In this document: in pieces, positions 17,417 to 27,191 of the stretch
How positions within the stretch are numbered: the stretch's first letter is position 1
How the letters are laid out: every line of letters begins with the position of its first letter
Origin: Pelistega ratti
GTDB taxonomy: Bacteria; Pseudomonadota; Gammaproteobacteria; Burkholderiales; Burkholderiaceae_B
Reading direction: 5' to 3'
Length of the DNA: 64,000 nt
Assembly: GCF_009833965.1 (NCBI RefSeq)
Contig: NZ_CP047165.1
Coordinates: 2,262,690 to 2,326,689, forward strand
The notes under the pieces: model-generated
What the model was told of the DNA's origin: nothing
The model's database searches: none
What the model saw: the letters and a program-made list of their open reading frames with translations, nothing else
Program-made: the position numbers and the translations under genes

Positions 17417-17448
17417 GGCTCTTGAAGTAATTCAAGAGTCTTTTTTTA
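17417..17448 (+). terminator. Terminator after tRNA-Cys
   Basis: CTCTTGAA and TTCAAGAG form an 8-bp stem with a GTAA loop, followed by T7. Confidence 0.9.
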
Positions 17449-17527
17449 TTAAGTAAATTCATTTTATTTTCTTCAATTTGTAAAATTAAATATATATTTA
17501 TTAAAATCAACATTAAGGAGGAAAATA

Positions 17528-18157
17528 ATGTTTGATGATACTTTACTAATAACCTATATTTTATCTATTGTATTGTTTTTGGGAACACCGGGTCCAGTGA
17601 CTGTGCTGGTGGTAAGTGCTAGTATCAAAGATGGTTTTGGGGCAGGGCTGCGGACAGTTATAGGGACAAATACAGCTTCTTTAATATTAATCTTATTATC
17701 CTTTGCAATTATGCGAGGGGTTTTCTCTATTAATGAACAAGCCTTAACATGGTTAGCCTTTGTAGGGGCTTTTTATCTATTATACTTTTCTATTGGTGTG
17801 ATTAAAGATAAGGTTAATCTCCAAGAAACCATTAAAGAAAATGAAAATAAGGTAACAAAAAAGCATTTTAGAGATGGTTTTCTTATAGGTATCTCTAATC
17901 CTAAAGATATTTTATTTTTTATTGCTTTTTTCCCAACCTTTTTAGATATTTATACGGCTAATCAGACGATATCCATGATAGTTCTTGTTGTCGTTTGGGT
18001 AGTTATGGATTATGCCATTCTTTTGGGATATTCTTTTTTCTTCTCAAAAATTAATAATGAAAGAATGGTAAATATAATCAGTAAATCATCAGGGATAATA
18101 CTATTACTGGTTGCTTTGTATGCCATTTATAAGATGGGGCATGAGCTGTTCTTTTGA
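17528..18157 (+). CDS. LysE/RhtB-family amino-acid exporter
   Basis: 209 residues with six hydrophobic segments. The LysE-type signature FLGTPGPVTVLVVSASIKDGF is at residues 19-40, followed by GLRTVIGTNTASL, a hydrophilic central loop and the second conserved half GFLIGISNPKDILFFIAFFP. The family exports amino acids or their analogues across the inner membrane. The exact substrate is not predictable. A strong AAGGAGG site precedes the ATG. Confidence 0.88.
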   Translation: MFDDTLLITYILSIVLFLGTPGPVTVLVVSASIKDGFGAGLRTVIGTNTASLILILLSFAIMRGVFSINEQALTWLAFVGAFYLLYFSIGVIKDKVNLQETIKENENKVTKKHFRDGFLIGISNPKDILFFIAFFPTFLDIYTANQTISMIVLVVVWVVMDYAILLGYSFFFSKINNERMVNIISKSSGIILLLVALYAIYKMGHELFF

Positions 18158-18253
18158 TATTGACCCAAAATAGGTGAGTATTAGATGAGTAGTAAGGGGC
18201 TTTTACTAAGGGCTAATCTACTGTAGCCCTTATGTTCTATATAAAATAATCTA

Positions 18254-18292
18254 AAAAATACCTTATCAACATAATATTGATAAGGTATTTTT
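18254..18292. terminator. Bidirectional terminator between the LysE-type and DyP genes
   Basis: AAAATACCTTATCAA pairs with TTGATAAGGTATTTT around a short AT-rich loop, with A and T tracts on both sides. It serves the two convergent genes. Confidence 0.88.
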
Positions 18293-18297
18293 CTTTT

Positions 18298-19206
18298 TTA
18301 GAGGTTCTGTAAGCGTTCAAGACTAGGGGCAAAGTAATAGGCACCTGAAATGGCTTGCGAGAGGTGGGTGAGAAGTAAATCTACTTTGCCATCTGTCTCA
18401 CCAAACATATTGAGTAATTGTGCTTCAATATTGTATAAACGGGCGCAGTAAGCGCAGAAGAGTAGCCCATGTTCACCAGAGGCTGTACCAAAAGGGAGAC
18501 TTCGGCGAACAATTTTTAAACCTTTACCGTCTTCTTTAATATTGACACGACCAAGGTGTGAGCTAGGTAAACGAACTTCTTTGGCAAATTCGATATTCTC
18601 TTTTTTGCTACGTCCTACGCTTGCTTCTTGGTTTTGGATAGGAATATTATTCCATTTTTTGAGGTCATGTAGGTATTTTTGGATTAATACATAACTTCCG
18701 CCAGCATCTACTTGGTCTTGGTCGATAATACCTACTTGGGTGATTTTTTCTTCACCTTGTGGGTTTTCTGTCCCATCAATAAATCCGTCCAGTCCTCTTT
18801 CTTCTACCCAACGGAAACCATGTGTTTCATCAGCAACAGTAATGCGATCGCCAAAAATTTCAATGACATCAAGTGCTAGTGCAAAGCTAACATCTTGTCG
18901 CATAGATTGAATATGAATCAGTAAATCATGTTGTGTGGCAGGAGCTAAGCCATTTCCTAGTGGGCGGAAAGGTTTTAGTTCTTTCCCTTCTTCTGGATGG
19001 TTAAAGGCTTTCCATGCTTGATCACCAAAAGCAATCGTTAATCCTAGCACTGCTTCGGGATATTGTTGTTGTAAATCATGAAGCGCTTTTAGGCTTTGGA
19101 TACAGGCTTGTTTAATAGTATCTAAGTCTTTTGTTTGAAAATCTGCTTCAATAAAGATACCTGATTTAGTATGATCAGGGATAATACCGCTTTGAGGAGT
19201 TGCCAT
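18298..19206 (-). CDS. Dye-decolorizing (DyP) haem peroxidase, YfeX-like
   Basis: 302 residues without a signal peptide, as in cytoplasmic YfeX-type DyPs. The family motif GxxDG is GFIDGTENP with the catalytic Asp at about 144. The proximal haem ligand is His217 in SSHLGRV, and the distal Arg is about 235 in IVRRSLPFGT. DyPs oxidise varied substrates with peroxide; deferrochelation has been proposed for YfeX. It is monocistronic, bounded by a terminator, with a perfect palindrome at 19234-19252 just upstream of the start. Confidence 0.93.
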   Translation of the reverse strand: MATPQSGIIPDHTKSGIFIEADFQTKDLDTIKQACIQSLKALHDLQQQYPEAVLGLTIAFGDQAWKAFNHPEEGKELKPFRPLGNGLAPATQHDLLIHIQSMRQDVSFALALDVIEIFGDRITVADETHGFRWVEERGLDGFIDGTENPQGEEKITQVGIIDQDQVDAGGSYVLIQKYLHDLKKWNNIPIQNQEASVGRSKKENIEFAKEVRLPSSHLGRVNIKEDGKGLKIVRRSLPFGTASGEHGLLFCAYCARLYNIEAQLLNMFGETDGKVDLLLTHLSQAISGAYYFAPSLERLQNL

Positions 19207-19233
19207 GTATAAATTCCTTATTAAATAAAAGAC

Positions 19234-19252
19234 GTATTTATAGTATAAATAC
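19234..19252 (-). promoter_or_regulatory. Perfect 19-bp palindrome upstream of the DyP gene
   Basis: GTATTTATA-G-TATAAATAC is a perfect 9-1-9 inverted repeat, 28 bp before the DyP start codon. It has the size and position of a repressor or activator binding site. The regulator is unknown. Confidence 0.5.
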
Positions 19253-19365
19253 TATGTATTACAAGATAAGATTGTATCCTATTCGTAGTGAATAGGGACA
19301 CAATATATTTTATCGTAAGATAAATTTATAGAGATATCCCTATACGGTGTGCTGATTGAAAATGA

Positions 19366-20553
19366 CTATGAGGCAATTACTAACCAACCATCATCAATCC
19401 AACGGTGTAGTAATTCAAAGGTGGCTTCATCGCTTTTTTTCGTTGCTTCTCCTGCTGTAATAACACGGTTATCAGCAAGTTTTTTAAGAAGTGGATTTAA
19501 AGGGATAGAAACCGCCTCACCATTAATAAATAATTGCTTCTGACGGTAGAGTAGGCGAGTTTTGCGATCGGTTTTAATCAGTGTGTTCTCTGGTAAGTCT
19601 TCAATATTGATTTCTTCTTCCGCAAATTCAAATTGGCTGAGTAGATTAGGCTCGGTTAACCAGCAACCTAGAAAGCGTGTTGCAAGTGCTTCATTGAGTT
19701 GTACTTTTTGTGCGGCTTGAAGCGCTTTGGTGATCATTTGTTCGGGAAGTTCTGCTGGGTGGCTAGTAGCAGGCGCTCCTTTATCATGATAGTAACCATT
19801 GATGTTAAATCCCTTAATGGCAGGTTCAGAATATACACCACTGCCTAAACCAGAGTTAATGCTGACTTGATCGGCAGCGGTTTCCAAAATACCTCTTACC
19901 ATATTAGCCATTGATAAAGTTCTAAATCCAAACGAAATTGTCACACAATCAGGTGTTTCGGCAATCCCGTCATGCGCACAGTGTGGCGGTAGATAGAGCA
20001 TATCACCTGGTTCAAGCACCCACTCTTGCTCAACTTGGAAATTTTCTAGGATACGGCAAGGAAGCCCCGGAATAAGGGTTTGGTCTTTTTGCTGACTAAT
20101 CCGCCAACGGCGCTGACCATGACCTTGTAAAAGAAAGACATCATAGGTGTCAAAATGAGGCCCTACACCACCACCTTTTGCTGCAAGACTAATCATCACA
20201 TCATCAAATCGGGCATCAGGGATAAAGCGAAATTGTTGTGCCATTTCAGATACGGTATCATGGTGAAGATCAACGCTTTGTACTAATAATGTCCAATCGT
20301 TTTGTTTCATACTAGGTGTTCGAGCAATAGGCCCTTTTTTAAGTTTCCATTCGCCCTCATAACGGGTGATAAAACGGGACTCAACATCTTCTCGTTTAGC
20401 AAGATTTTTTAAATCAGCAATAGAAATTGGTAAGGTAAAGTTTTTAATCGCTTGACGAATTAAGAGTGGCTTACGCTGCCAATACTCTTTCATAAACTTT
20501 TCGGGACTGATCTGACCTAATAAATCAATGGGTTGTTGTAAAGAAATACTCAT
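19366..20553 (-). CDS. roxA: Cupin/JmjC 2-oxoglutarate oxygenase, RoxA (YcfD)-like ribosomal oxygenase
   Basis: 395 residues from the ATG at 20553, which has a CGGAGTT ribosome binding site. A longer in-frame start at 20616 would overlap mutS. The Fe(II) facial triad is visible as HFDTYDVFLLQG (H and D) with the distal His in PPHCAHDG. The N-terminal block FMKEYWQRKPLLIRQAI is characteristic of the bacterial RoxA group, which hydroxylates an Arg of ribosomal protein L16. A winged-helix-like C-terminus follows the JmjC core. It starts 11 bp after mutS and is probably co-transcribed with it. Confidence 0.85.
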   Translation of the reverse strand: MSISLQQPIDLLGQISPEKFMKEYWQRKPLLIRQAIKNFTLPISIADLKNLAKREDVESRFITRYEGEWKLKKGPIARTPSMKQNDWTLLVQSVDLHHDTVSEMAQQFRFIPDARFDDVMISLAAKGGGVGPHFDTYDVFLLQGHGQRRWRISQQKDQTLIPGLPCRILENFQVEQEWVLEPGDMLYLPPHCAHDGIAETPDCVTISFGFRTLSMANMVRGILETAADQVSINSGLGSGVYSEPAIKGFNINGYYHDKGAPATSHPAELPEQMITKALQAAQKVQLNEALATRFLGCWLTEPNLLSQFEFAEEEINIEDLPENTLIKTDRKTRLLYRQKQLFINGEAVSIPLNPLLKKLADNRVITAGEATKKSDEATFELLHRWIDDGWLVIAS

Positions 20554-20563
20554 AGTAACTCCG

Positions 20564-23182
20564 TTATGTATTGTTTCCAAAAAGATTACGTAATTTGTAT
20601 AAGGCATCAAGTGCATCTCTGGGACTCATATTATCAGGGTCAAGTTCATTGATTGCCTGCTTAATATATTGTAGTTCTTGATAGTTATCGTTTTCTTCTT
20701 GGTCTTGTTGATGGGTTTGGGCAAATAAGTCTAATTGAGGTGAAATATCTGCCCCTTTTTCTAAGCGTTCTAACTCTTTTTTCGCCTGTCGAATAACTGC
20801 CATAGGGATACCAGCCTTTTGGGCGACTTGGATACCATAACTACGGCTAGCAGGGCCTTCTTGTACTTCATGTAGAAAAGCTATCCCTGTACTGGTTTCA
20901 GTAGCGGCTAAATGGACGTTATAGACCCCCTCTAATTGAGTTGGTAGGCGAGTAATTTCAAAATAATGGGTAGCAAAAAGTGTTAATGCTTTATTATGGG
21001 TGAGTAAACGGCAAGCAATTGCCCATGCTAAGGCAAGTCCATCATAGGTAGATGTACCTCGTCCAATCTCATCCATAAGGACTAGGCTATGAGAAGAGCT
21101 ATTAGTCAGAATATTAGCTGCTTCAATCATTTCCATCATAAAGGTAGAACGACCTCCTGCTAAATCGTCAGCCGCACCAATGCGGGTAAAAATACGGTCA
21201 ATTGTTCCAATAATAGCGTGTTGTGCAGGAACAAAGCTACCCATTCTTGCGAGTAAGACAATCAGTGCGACTTGACGCATATAGGTTGATTTACCACCCA
21301 TATTAGGCCCTGTAATAAGTAGCATACGTTTATGTTCGTCCATGAAGCAACTATTAGGGGTAAACCGTTCGATACTATGTTCAACAACAGGGTGTCGTCC
21401 CTGTTCGATATGGATAGTAGCAGTTTCCACTAATTGGGGTTGTACCCATTCATTGACTTGTGCATGGTGTGCTAGGCTAGCATAAACATCAATATGAGCC
21501 AGTGTTTTGGCGAGATTTTGTAGGGGGATAACCCATTGTTGCAAGTGCTGTAAAAGGGTATCGTAAAGTAGTTTTTCTCGAGAAAGTGAGCGTTCTTGTG
21601 CGGATAAAACCTTATCTTCCCATGTTTTAAGCTCTGGGGTAATATACCGTTCGGTATTTTTAAGGGTTTGGCGGCGGCGGTAATGCTCAGGGACTTTATC
21701 AATATGTGTTTTGGTCACTTCAATGTAGAAACCATGTACACGATTATATTCCACACGTAAACTTGGAATCCCTGTTGCTTCTTTTTCTCGGGCTTCTAGT
21801 GTCATTAAAAAAGCACCATTATCAGAAGCAAGTGTTCGTAATTCGTCCAGTTCTTCATCAAAGCCTTGTGCAATGACTCCACCATCTCTTACGCTAGTTG
21901 CAGGCTCTGTCATTAAGGTTTGGGAGAGTAGTGGATAAATAGCTTCTTGTTGATACAGTGCCGTAATTAAAGGGTCTTCTGCTGAAAGATTGAGGTTATC
22001 CGTTAGATAATTTGCTAAAGTTGGCAAAAAATGAAGTGCATCACGTAAGCTAGCTAATTCACGCGGTTTGACAGAGAGTAGGGCAATGCGTGTACTAATC
22101 CTTTCAATATCAGGAAAGATAGTGAGTTGTTGTCGGACAGTATCTAAAGCTGTTTTAGCATTGAGCTGTATTGGACTTAAAAAAGTTTGTACATAATGGT
22201 GGCGCTGCTGGACTTCTTTATTATCGCGTAAAGGGTGATGAAGCCATTTTCTTAGCAAACGGCTTCCCATTGGTGTTTGGCAATGGTCTAAGAGTGAAAA
22301 TAAAGTAGGGGAGCTTTCACCGCTTAATGTTTCGGTAATTTCTAAATTCTTACGGCTAACGGGATCTAAAATAATATATTCATTACTATGATCTTGGACA
22401 ATGTGTTGAATATGGGTAAGTGACTGATTTTGGGTGCGTTGTACATAGCGTAATAAAGCACCAGCCGCACAAATAGCATTAGGGAGTTCTTCAATACCAA
22501 AAGCGGCTAATGAGTCTATCTGGAAAAACTGACAGAGTTGATGTTGAGCATCTTTAAAATCAAAATGCCAGTCTGCTGTTTTACTCATGGCTGCCGTTGA
22601 GGTGGTTTCAAATGGATAAGAGTCACCTGTAATAATTTCGGCAGGAGAAATACGGAATATCTCTGATTCAATATTCTGATCATCGGTTTCACATACCCTA
22701 AATTCACCACTGGCTAAATTTAACCATGCTAATCCATATTTTAGATGCCGCCCCTTGATAGGTTTATAAACGGCTAATAGTAATTTATCTGAACGGGAGG
22801 GGAGCAGATTATCATCGGTCAGCGTGCCGGGAGAGACAATACGTACAATTTTACGCTCAACAGGCCCTTTGCTTGTGGCTGGATCACCTATTTGCTCACC
22901 AATGGCAACAGATTTACCCAATGCTACTAAGCGTGCTAAATATTGCTCCATTGCATGCGCAGGGACTCCTGCCATCGGAATAGGTTCGCCGTTTGTTGTT
23001 CCTCGTTTTGTGAGGGTTAGATTTAACAATCGTGCTGCTTCTACCGCATCATCAAAGAACATTTCATAAAAATCACCCATGCGATAAAAGAGTAAAATAT
23101 GTCCCACTTCTGCTTTAAGGCGTAGGTACTGTTGCATCATGGGCGTATGACCCGCGTAAGGGTTGTTATCTTGTTCAGACAT
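20564..23182 (-). CDS. mutS: DNA mismatch repair protein MutS
   Basis: 872 residues, full length. The mismatch-binding N-terminus contains [19 protein letters not shown] with the Phe-x-Glu wedge. The connector, lever and clamp domains follow. The ATPase has the P-loop [14 protein letters not shown] near residue 620, then [14 protein letters not shown] and the Walker [17 protein letters not shown]. The C-terminus has the helix-turn-helix dimer region. No truncation is seen. The roxA-like gene follows closely on the same strand. Confidence 0.97.
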   Translation of the reverse strand: MSEQDNNPYAGHTPMMQQYLRLKAEVGHILLFYRMGDFYEMFFDDAVEAARLLNLTLTKRGTTNGEPIPMAGVPAHAMEQYLARLVALGKSVAIGEQIGDPATSKGPVERKIVRIVSPGTLTDDNLLPSRSDKLLLAVYKPIKGRHLKYGLAWLNLASGEFRVCETDDQNIESEIFRISPAEIITGDSYPFETTSTAAMSKTADWHFDFKDAQHQLCQFFQIDSLAAFGIEELPNAICAAGALLRYVQRTQNQSLTHIQHIVQDHSNEYIILDPVSRKNLEITETLSGESSPTLFSLLDHCQTPMGSRLLRKWLHHPLRDNKEVQQRHHYVQTFLSPIQLNAKTALDTVRQQLTIFPDIERISTRIALLSVKPRELASLRDALHFLPTLANYLTDNLNLSAEDPLITALYQQEAIYPLLSQTLMTEPATSVRDGGVIAQGFDEELDELRTLASDNGAFLMTLEAREKEATGIPSLRVEYNRVHGFYIEVTKTHIDKVPEHYRRRQTLKNTERYITPELKTWEDKVLSAQERSLSREKLLYDTLLQHLQQWVIPLQNLAKTLAHIDVYASLAHHAQVNEWVQPQLVETATIHIEQGRHPVVEHSIERFTPNSCFMDEHKRMLLITGPNMGGKSTYMRQVALIVLLARMGSFVPAQHAIIGTIDRIFTRIGAADDLAGGRSTFMMEMIEAANILTNSSSHSLVLMDEIGRGTSTYDGLALAWAIACRLLTHNKALTLFATHYFEITRLPTQLEGVYNVHLAATETSTGIAFLHEVQEGPASRSYGIQVAQKAGIPMAVIRQAKKELERLEKGADISPQLDLFAQTHQQDQEENDNYQELQYIKQAINELDPDNMSPRDALDALYKLRNLFGNNT

Positions 23183-23657
23183 AAGCCGTCTTGCTTCTCC
23201 AGAAAAACGTATTAGTAATGGATAACGTTCATTTTACCCCAGATTAATCGGTGACTTTTCTTTAAACTATATTTTGTTGGGTATTTACGATGAGAAAGCA
23301 GAAAATAAGCTGATGTTGGGTGCTAAGCTAGCTGTTATGTAGAAAAATGGATAAAAGGGCTATAAATTTCTTCGGTCTGTTTTTAGCTAAATCAGCGGAG
23401 ATAAATTATTAAAGCTATTTCTCATTTTTTTGGTATTTTTATGATAATGGTATTGATGATGACTGTTGATAGATGCATCAATAAGATAAATACAATTTTT
23501 CTAAGGGATTATGTGGGATAAATGATTAGGCATAAGGTGTTTGTAGGATAAATGTTATGATGTTAATCATTTATCTGGATAAGATGATGAATGACAGTGT
23601 TTTAAACAATAAAATTATTCAGATAAACGTATAAATAGATTTATTTTTGGAGTTTTT
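23183..23657 (+). other. 475-bp intergenic region between mutS and mscS
   Basis: Divergent promoter region of mutS and mscS. No gene is supported. TTGATAGATGCATCAA near 23470-23485 is an imperfect FNR-like palindrome with a 6-base instead of 4-base spacer. Nothing else is clear. Confidence 0.4.
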
Positions 23658-24473
23658 ATGGATTGGACTGTTTTTTGGACAAAGTATTCCTCATTATTAA
23701 TAGATTTTACGATTAATTTTGTTTCAGCTCTATTTGTGCTAATGATAGGATGGTTTATTGCCAATATGTTGGGTAAATCTATCCGTGTGATGGCATCACG
23801 CTCTTCAAAAATTGATCCTACCGCTATTCCCATGTTTGTGGCTATTGTGGTGTGGGTTATTCGTGTCTTAGTGATTCTGGTTGTATTAAGTCAATTTGGT
23901 ATTAAAACGACTTCCTTAATTGCAGCATTAGGTGCGGCAGGTGTAGCAATTGGTTTGGCATTACAAGGAACACTACAAAATATAGCGACAGGCATTATGC
24001 TTATTGCCCTACGCCCTATCCGAGCAGGTGATAGCGTAACGATTAGTGGTATAACGGGTAATGTAGCGGAGATTGGTTTATTTTTGACAACGATTATTCA
24101 AAATGATGGCATAACAGTGACTATGCCGAATAGTACAGTATGGGGAAGTACGATTACGAATTTTAGTCGTAATGCAACACGTCGTTTGGATGTTCTTGTT
24201 CCCGTGAGTTATGGTGATGATTTGAATAAGGCGATTGCGGTATTAGAGCAAATGGTTATGGAACACGCTTCTGTGAATAAAACACCAGAACCGAGTGTGT
24301 ATGTGAGTGAGTATCGAGATTCTGTCGTTGTAATTACGGTGCGTGTATGGACACAAAGTAATCTATATTCAAGCTTACAGGCGGATTTAATGAAACAAGC
24401 TCGATTATGCTTAGAATCACATCAATTCCGCCTACCACTTCCTCAGCAGATAGCAAAGTCTGAGGCTAAATAA
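23658..24473 (+). CDS. mscS: Small-conductance mechanosensitive channel MscS
   Basis: 271 residues, about the size of E. coli MscS. Three hydrophobic segments come first. The third, with LIAALGAAGVAIGLALQGTL, is the Gly/Ala-rich pore helix TM3. The beta domain follows with IRAGDSVTISGITGNVAEIG and VTMPNSTVWGSTITNF, then the alpha/beta C-terminal vestibule. It releases osmolytes on hypo-osmotic shock. It is monocistronic with a terminator at 24499-24521. Confidence 0.95.
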   Translation: MDWTVFWTKYSSLLIDFTINFVSALFVLMIGWFIANMLGKSIRVMASRSSKIDPTAIPMFVAIVVWVIRVLVILVVLSQFGIKTTSLIAALGAAGVAIGLALQGTLQNIATGIMLIALRPIRAGDSVTISGITGNVAEIGLFLTTIIQNDGITVTMPNSTVWGSTITNFSRNATRRLDVLVPVSYGDDLNKAIAVLEQMVMEHASVNKTPEPSVYVSEYRDSVVVITVRVWTQSNLYSSLQADLMKQARLCLESHQFRLPLPQQIAKSEAK

Positions 24474-24498
24474 ATCAAGCGTAATAATGTGATAGAAG

Positions 24499-24521
24499 AC
24501 GGGCTTTATGCCCGTTTTTTA
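24499..24521 (+). terminator. Terminator after mscS
   Basis: ACGGGC and GCCCGT form a stem with a TTTAT loop, followed by T6. Confidence 0.9.
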
Positions 24522-24613
24522 TGGGTGTAGTAGGGGGTAGGTATTATTTTTAAATAGGTGTAGTTGGTTTTTAACGTAAAAATAAGTATCATCACTTGAT
24601 ATTTTAAACTAAG

Positions 24614-24636
24614 TTTACTAAACTAAGTTTAGTAAA
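24614..24636 (+). promoter_or_regulatory. Operator of the Phd/PIN toxin-antitoxin operon
   Basis: TTTACTAAAC-TAA-GTTTAGTAAA is a perfect 10-bp inverted repeat with a 3-base spacer. It overlaps two direct copies of AAACTAAGTTTA (24606-24617, 24620-24631). It lies just upstream of the antitoxin ribosome binding site, as expected for autoregulation by the antitoxin. Confidence 0.7.
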
Positions 24637-24651
24637 TAGAAAGGAGAAAAA

Positions 24652-24894
24652 ATGCAAGTAATTAATATTCATGATGCTAAAACACATCTTTCTCGATTGG
24701 TGGCAGCGGCTACAGAAGGAGAGTCATTTGTTATTGCAAAATCAGGCAAACCTTTAGTTAAAGTCGTTCCTTATACTGAAAAAAAGAAACCTATAAACCG
24801 CATTGGTTTTATGCCTTTAATAGCCATTCCTGATAATTTTGATGAACTGTTTGAGGAGGATATTCATCAACTATTTGAGGGAAAAGAGAAATGA
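24652..24894 (+). CDS. Phd/YefM-family antitoxin
   Basis: 80 residues. The N-terminal Phd fold is visible as MQVINIHDAKTHLSRLVAAA followed by GESFVIAKSGKPLVKVVPY. The C-terminal 35 residues, including FDELFEEDIHQLFEGKEK, should wrap the toxin. It neutralises the PIN toxin encoded next and probably represses the operon at the palindrome upstream. AAAGGAG precedes the ATG. Its stop overlaps the toxin start by four bases (ATGA). Confidence 0.92.
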   Translation: MQVINIHDAKTHLSRLVAAATEGESFVIAKSGKPLVKVVPYTEKKKPINRIGFMPLIAIPDNFDELFEEDIHQLFEGKEK

Positions 24895-25277
24895 AATATT
24901 TATTAGATACCCATATTCTTTTATGGGCAGCAACAAATAGTCCAAAACTAAGTCAAGTTGCTCGAGATATTATTAATGATGATACCAATGACCTTTATTT
25001 TAGTGCGGTGAGTATTTGGGAAATTGCTATTAAAACAAGCCTAGGTAAACCAGAGTTTAATGTGAATTCAGCATTACTACGTCGATTATTACTCGATAAT
25101 GGATATCATGAATTAATAATCAATAGTCATCATGCGACAGCAACAGAAACTTTATTGGATATTCATAAAGATCCATTCGATCGTATGCTAATCGCACAAT
25201 CACAAACTGAAGGGATTACGTTATTGAGTGCTGATGAGAAAGTGATTGCTTATGGACATACAGTAATGCGTGTTTAG
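24891..25277 (+). CDS. PIN-domain toxin (VapC-like ribonuclease)
   Basis: 128 residues. The PIN domain carries the expected acidic residues: Asp6 in LLDTHILLW, Glu near 44 in SIWEIAIK, and Asp residues in DPFDRMLIAQ and LLSADEKV. Such toxins are Mg2+-dependent RNases that cut tRNA or rRNA. It is translationally coupled to the antitoxin gene through the ATGA overlap. Confidence 0.93.
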   Translation: MKYLLDTHILLWAATNSPKLSQVARDIINDDTNDLYFSAVSIWEIAIKTSLGKPEFNVNSALLRRLLLDNGYHELIINSHHATATETLLDIHKDPFDRMLIAQSQTEGITLLSADEKVIAYGHTVMRV

Positions 25278-25381
25278 ATTGTCGTAAAGTTAATATAAGC
25301 ATTGAGTATTGATAAGGTTTTATTATAGGATTTATTAGCTTATCTCAAAAATTTGTAGTCTATATAAACTCAATACACAAT

Positions 25382-25403
25382 AAAAAATCCGCTCTTAAAG
25401 CGG
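25382..25403 (-). terminator. Terminator after tRNA-His
   Basis: On the minus strand TCCGCT and AGCGGA form a stem followed by a T6 tract, downstream of tRNA-His. Confidence 0.75.
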
Positions 25404-25416
25404 ACTAGATAATAAG

Positions 25417-25493
25417 TGGGGTGAACGATGGGGCTCGAACCCACGACAACCGGAATCACAATCCGGGACTCTACCAACTGAGCTACGTTCACC
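25417..25493 (-). tRNA. tRNA-His (anticodon GTG)
   Basis: 77 bases including CCA on the minus strand. It has the extra 5' G (G-1) opposite C73 that is diagnostic of tRNA-His, acceptor stem GTGAACG with CGTTCAC, and anticodon loop TTGTGAT. Confidence 0.97.
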
Positions 25494-25799
25494 ACAGAAA
25501 GATAGAATTATAGATAGTATTTCTAACTTAATCAAGTGTTTTTGATAAATAGTGTATAAAAACAACAAAAATAATCATTTAATCGCTTATCCTTTCCCTT
25601 ATATAGTGACTTAGTTATATGCGTATTTTCTTATAACAATCTTTCCTAATCGTTTGTATAAAGTGGTATAAGCACTTTACTACATAATTGATTGATAAGC
25701 ACTTATTTTAGGATGATGACATTTTTCTGTGATATATCTTATTGTTAGAGATGGTTAAGTGTGAGCAATTAAAAAATATTATCAAATATATGAACCATA
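25494..25799 (-). other. 306-bp AT-rich region between murB and tRNA-His
   Basis: No gene, terminator or clear repeat seen. It should contain the tRNA-His promoter. Confidence 0.3.
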
Positions 25800-26792
25800 C
25801 TACTCTACAAAAATAGGTTCAGGCTCAAGATGCACATCATATTTTGTATAGACATCTTGCTGAATAGTTTTGGCAAGTGTTTTTATATCATCAGCTGTTG
25901 CACCACCGTAATTAACAAGTACAAGGGCTTGGCGATCATGCACACCTACTTTACCTAATGATTTGCCTTTCCAGCCGCATTGATCGATTAACCAACCTGC
26001 TGCTAATTTGAAAGAACCGTCCGTTTGTGGGTAGGCAATCAATTGAGGAAATTGATGTATTAAAGTCTGATATTTTTCTGCCGATACAATAGGATTTTTA
26101 AAAAAACTACCTGCATTCCCCATTTGTTTGGGATTGGGTAATTTTGCTTGACGAATAGCAATCACTGCATCAAATATCTCTTTAGCAGAGCTTTGTTCAT
26201 TTAACCCTTCATAACGAGACAAATCTGCATAATTAAGCATAGGTTGCCATTTTTTAGAAAATTTAAAGGTAACACTTAAAATAAGATAATGTTGAGCTGA
26301 TTGCTTAAAAATACTATCGCGATAGGCAAAACAACAGTCTTCTTTGGAGAAATGTTGAATATTTCCTGTGTGTAGATTGATCGCTTCTACACAGTGGATA
26401 TAGTCTTTGGCTTCTTTACCATAAGCACCAATATTTTGTACAGGACTTGCGCCTACTGTACCGGGAATAAAAGCAAGATTTTCTAGTCCATACCAACCCT
26501 GCTGAATACAATAGCCCACAAAATCATGCCAAATTTCACCTGAAGCAGCTTTAATTAGGGTGCTATCATCATTTTCATCTTCTTTATAGATACCTTTTAG
26601 CCGATTATGGATAACTAATGTCTTTAAATGTTGATTTAATACAACATTACTTCCTCCACCCAAAATGAAATATTGAGTGTGTTGTGAAATAAGTGCTAAC
26701 AAGGAAGGTAATTGGTTTTCTTCTGTTAAATCAAAGAAATAATCCGTATAAGAAGAAAGCCCAAAGGTATTTAAAGCCGTAAGAGAATACAT
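25800..26792 (-). CDS. murB: UDP-N-acetylenolpyruvoylglucosamine reductase MurB
   Basis: 330 residues. MurB reduces the enolpyruvyl group to make UDP-MurNAc, using FAD and NADPH, in the cytoplasm. Visible motifs are NTFGLSSYTDYFFDL at the start, the FAD-binding FILGGGSNVVL, IPGTVGASPVQNIGAYGKE, CCFAYRDSIFK with the substrate-binding Tyr and Arg, GNAGSFFKNPIV with the catalytic Ser, and the final Glu in LEPEPIF. The long insert of E. coli-type (type I) MurB is present. It is a single gene. Confidence 0.96.
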   Translation of the reverse strand: MYSLTALNTFGLSSYTDYFFDLTEENQLPSLLALISQHTQYFILGGGSNVVLNQHLKTLVIHNRLKGIYKEDENDDSTLIKAASGEIWHDFVGYCIQQGWYGLENLAFIPGTVGASPVQNIGAYGKEAKDYIHCVEAINLHTGNIQHFSKEDCCFAYRDSIFKQSAQHYLILSVTFKFSKKWQPMLNYADLSRYEGLNEQSSAKEIFDAVIAIRQAKLPNPKQMGNAGSFFKNPIVSAEKYQTLIHQFPQLIAYPQTDGSFKLAAGWLIDQCGWKGKSLGKVGVHDRQALVLVNYGGATADDIKTLAKTIQQDVYTKYDVHLEPEPIFVE

Positions 26793-26940
26793 ATCTATAT
26801 AAGAGAAAAATAAGATGTTAATTTTGACATATTAACGTAATTAATGCTATTATTTGCCTCTCTTTGGGGCAGGTATTGCCGAATATACAGTAGAAAATAT
26901 TTTTAATGTTGTCATTTTTTAACTGTAGGTATAAAAATAC

Positions 26941-26969
26941 TTGACAAAGAAAAGGGTAGCAGATAAAAT
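26941..26969 (+). promoter_or_regulatory. Sigma-70 promoter of the tRNA-Gly pair
   Basis: The -35 element TTGACA (26941-26946) and the -10 element TAAAAT (26964-26969) are separated by 17 bp. They sit 13 bp before the first tRNA-Gly. Confidence 0.8.
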
Positions 26970-26982
26970 GCTAATCTTTAAT

Positions 26983-27058
26983 GCGGGAATAGCTCAGTTG
27001 GTAGAGCGCAACCTTGCCAAGGTTGAGGTCGCGAGTTCGAGACTCGTTTCCCGCTCCA
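26983..27058 (+). tRNA. tRNA-Gly (anticodon GCC), copy 1
   Basis: 76 bases including CCA. The acceptor stem GCGGGAA pairs with TTCCCGC, and the anticodon loop TTGCCAA gives GCC. It appears identical to copy 2 at 27079-27154. Confidence 0.97.
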
Positions 27059-27078
27059 TAAAGTTTCTCCTAATAAAT

Positions 27079-27154
27079 GCGGGAATAGCTCAGTTGGTAG
27101 AGCGCAACCTTGCCAAGGTTGAGGTCGCGAGTTCGAGACTCGTTTCCCGCTCCA
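27079..27154 (+). tRNA. tRNA-Gly (anticodon GCC), copy 2
   Basis: Identical to copy 1 as far as read. The 20-bp spacer and the shared promoter at 26941 suggest one transcript of both. Confidence 0.97.
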
Positions 27155-27162
27155 AAATTTTC

Positions 27163-27191
27163 AAGCCAAGTCAATGTACTTGGCTTTTTTG
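27163..27191 (+). terminator. Terminator after the tRNA-Gly pair
   Basis: AAGCCAAGT and ACTTGGCTT form a 9-bp stem around CAATGT, followed by a T tract. Confidence 0.88.

Noticed and set aside
23470..23485. FNR box upstream of mscS
   Set aside because: The palindrome TTGATAGATGCATCAA has a 6-base spacer instead of 4 and no functional context.
24606..24636. Short direct repeats that could suggest a CRISPR-like array
   Set aside because: They are a single operator with overlapping direct and inverted repeats before the Phd/PIN operon; there are no regular spacers or cas genes anywhere in the window.
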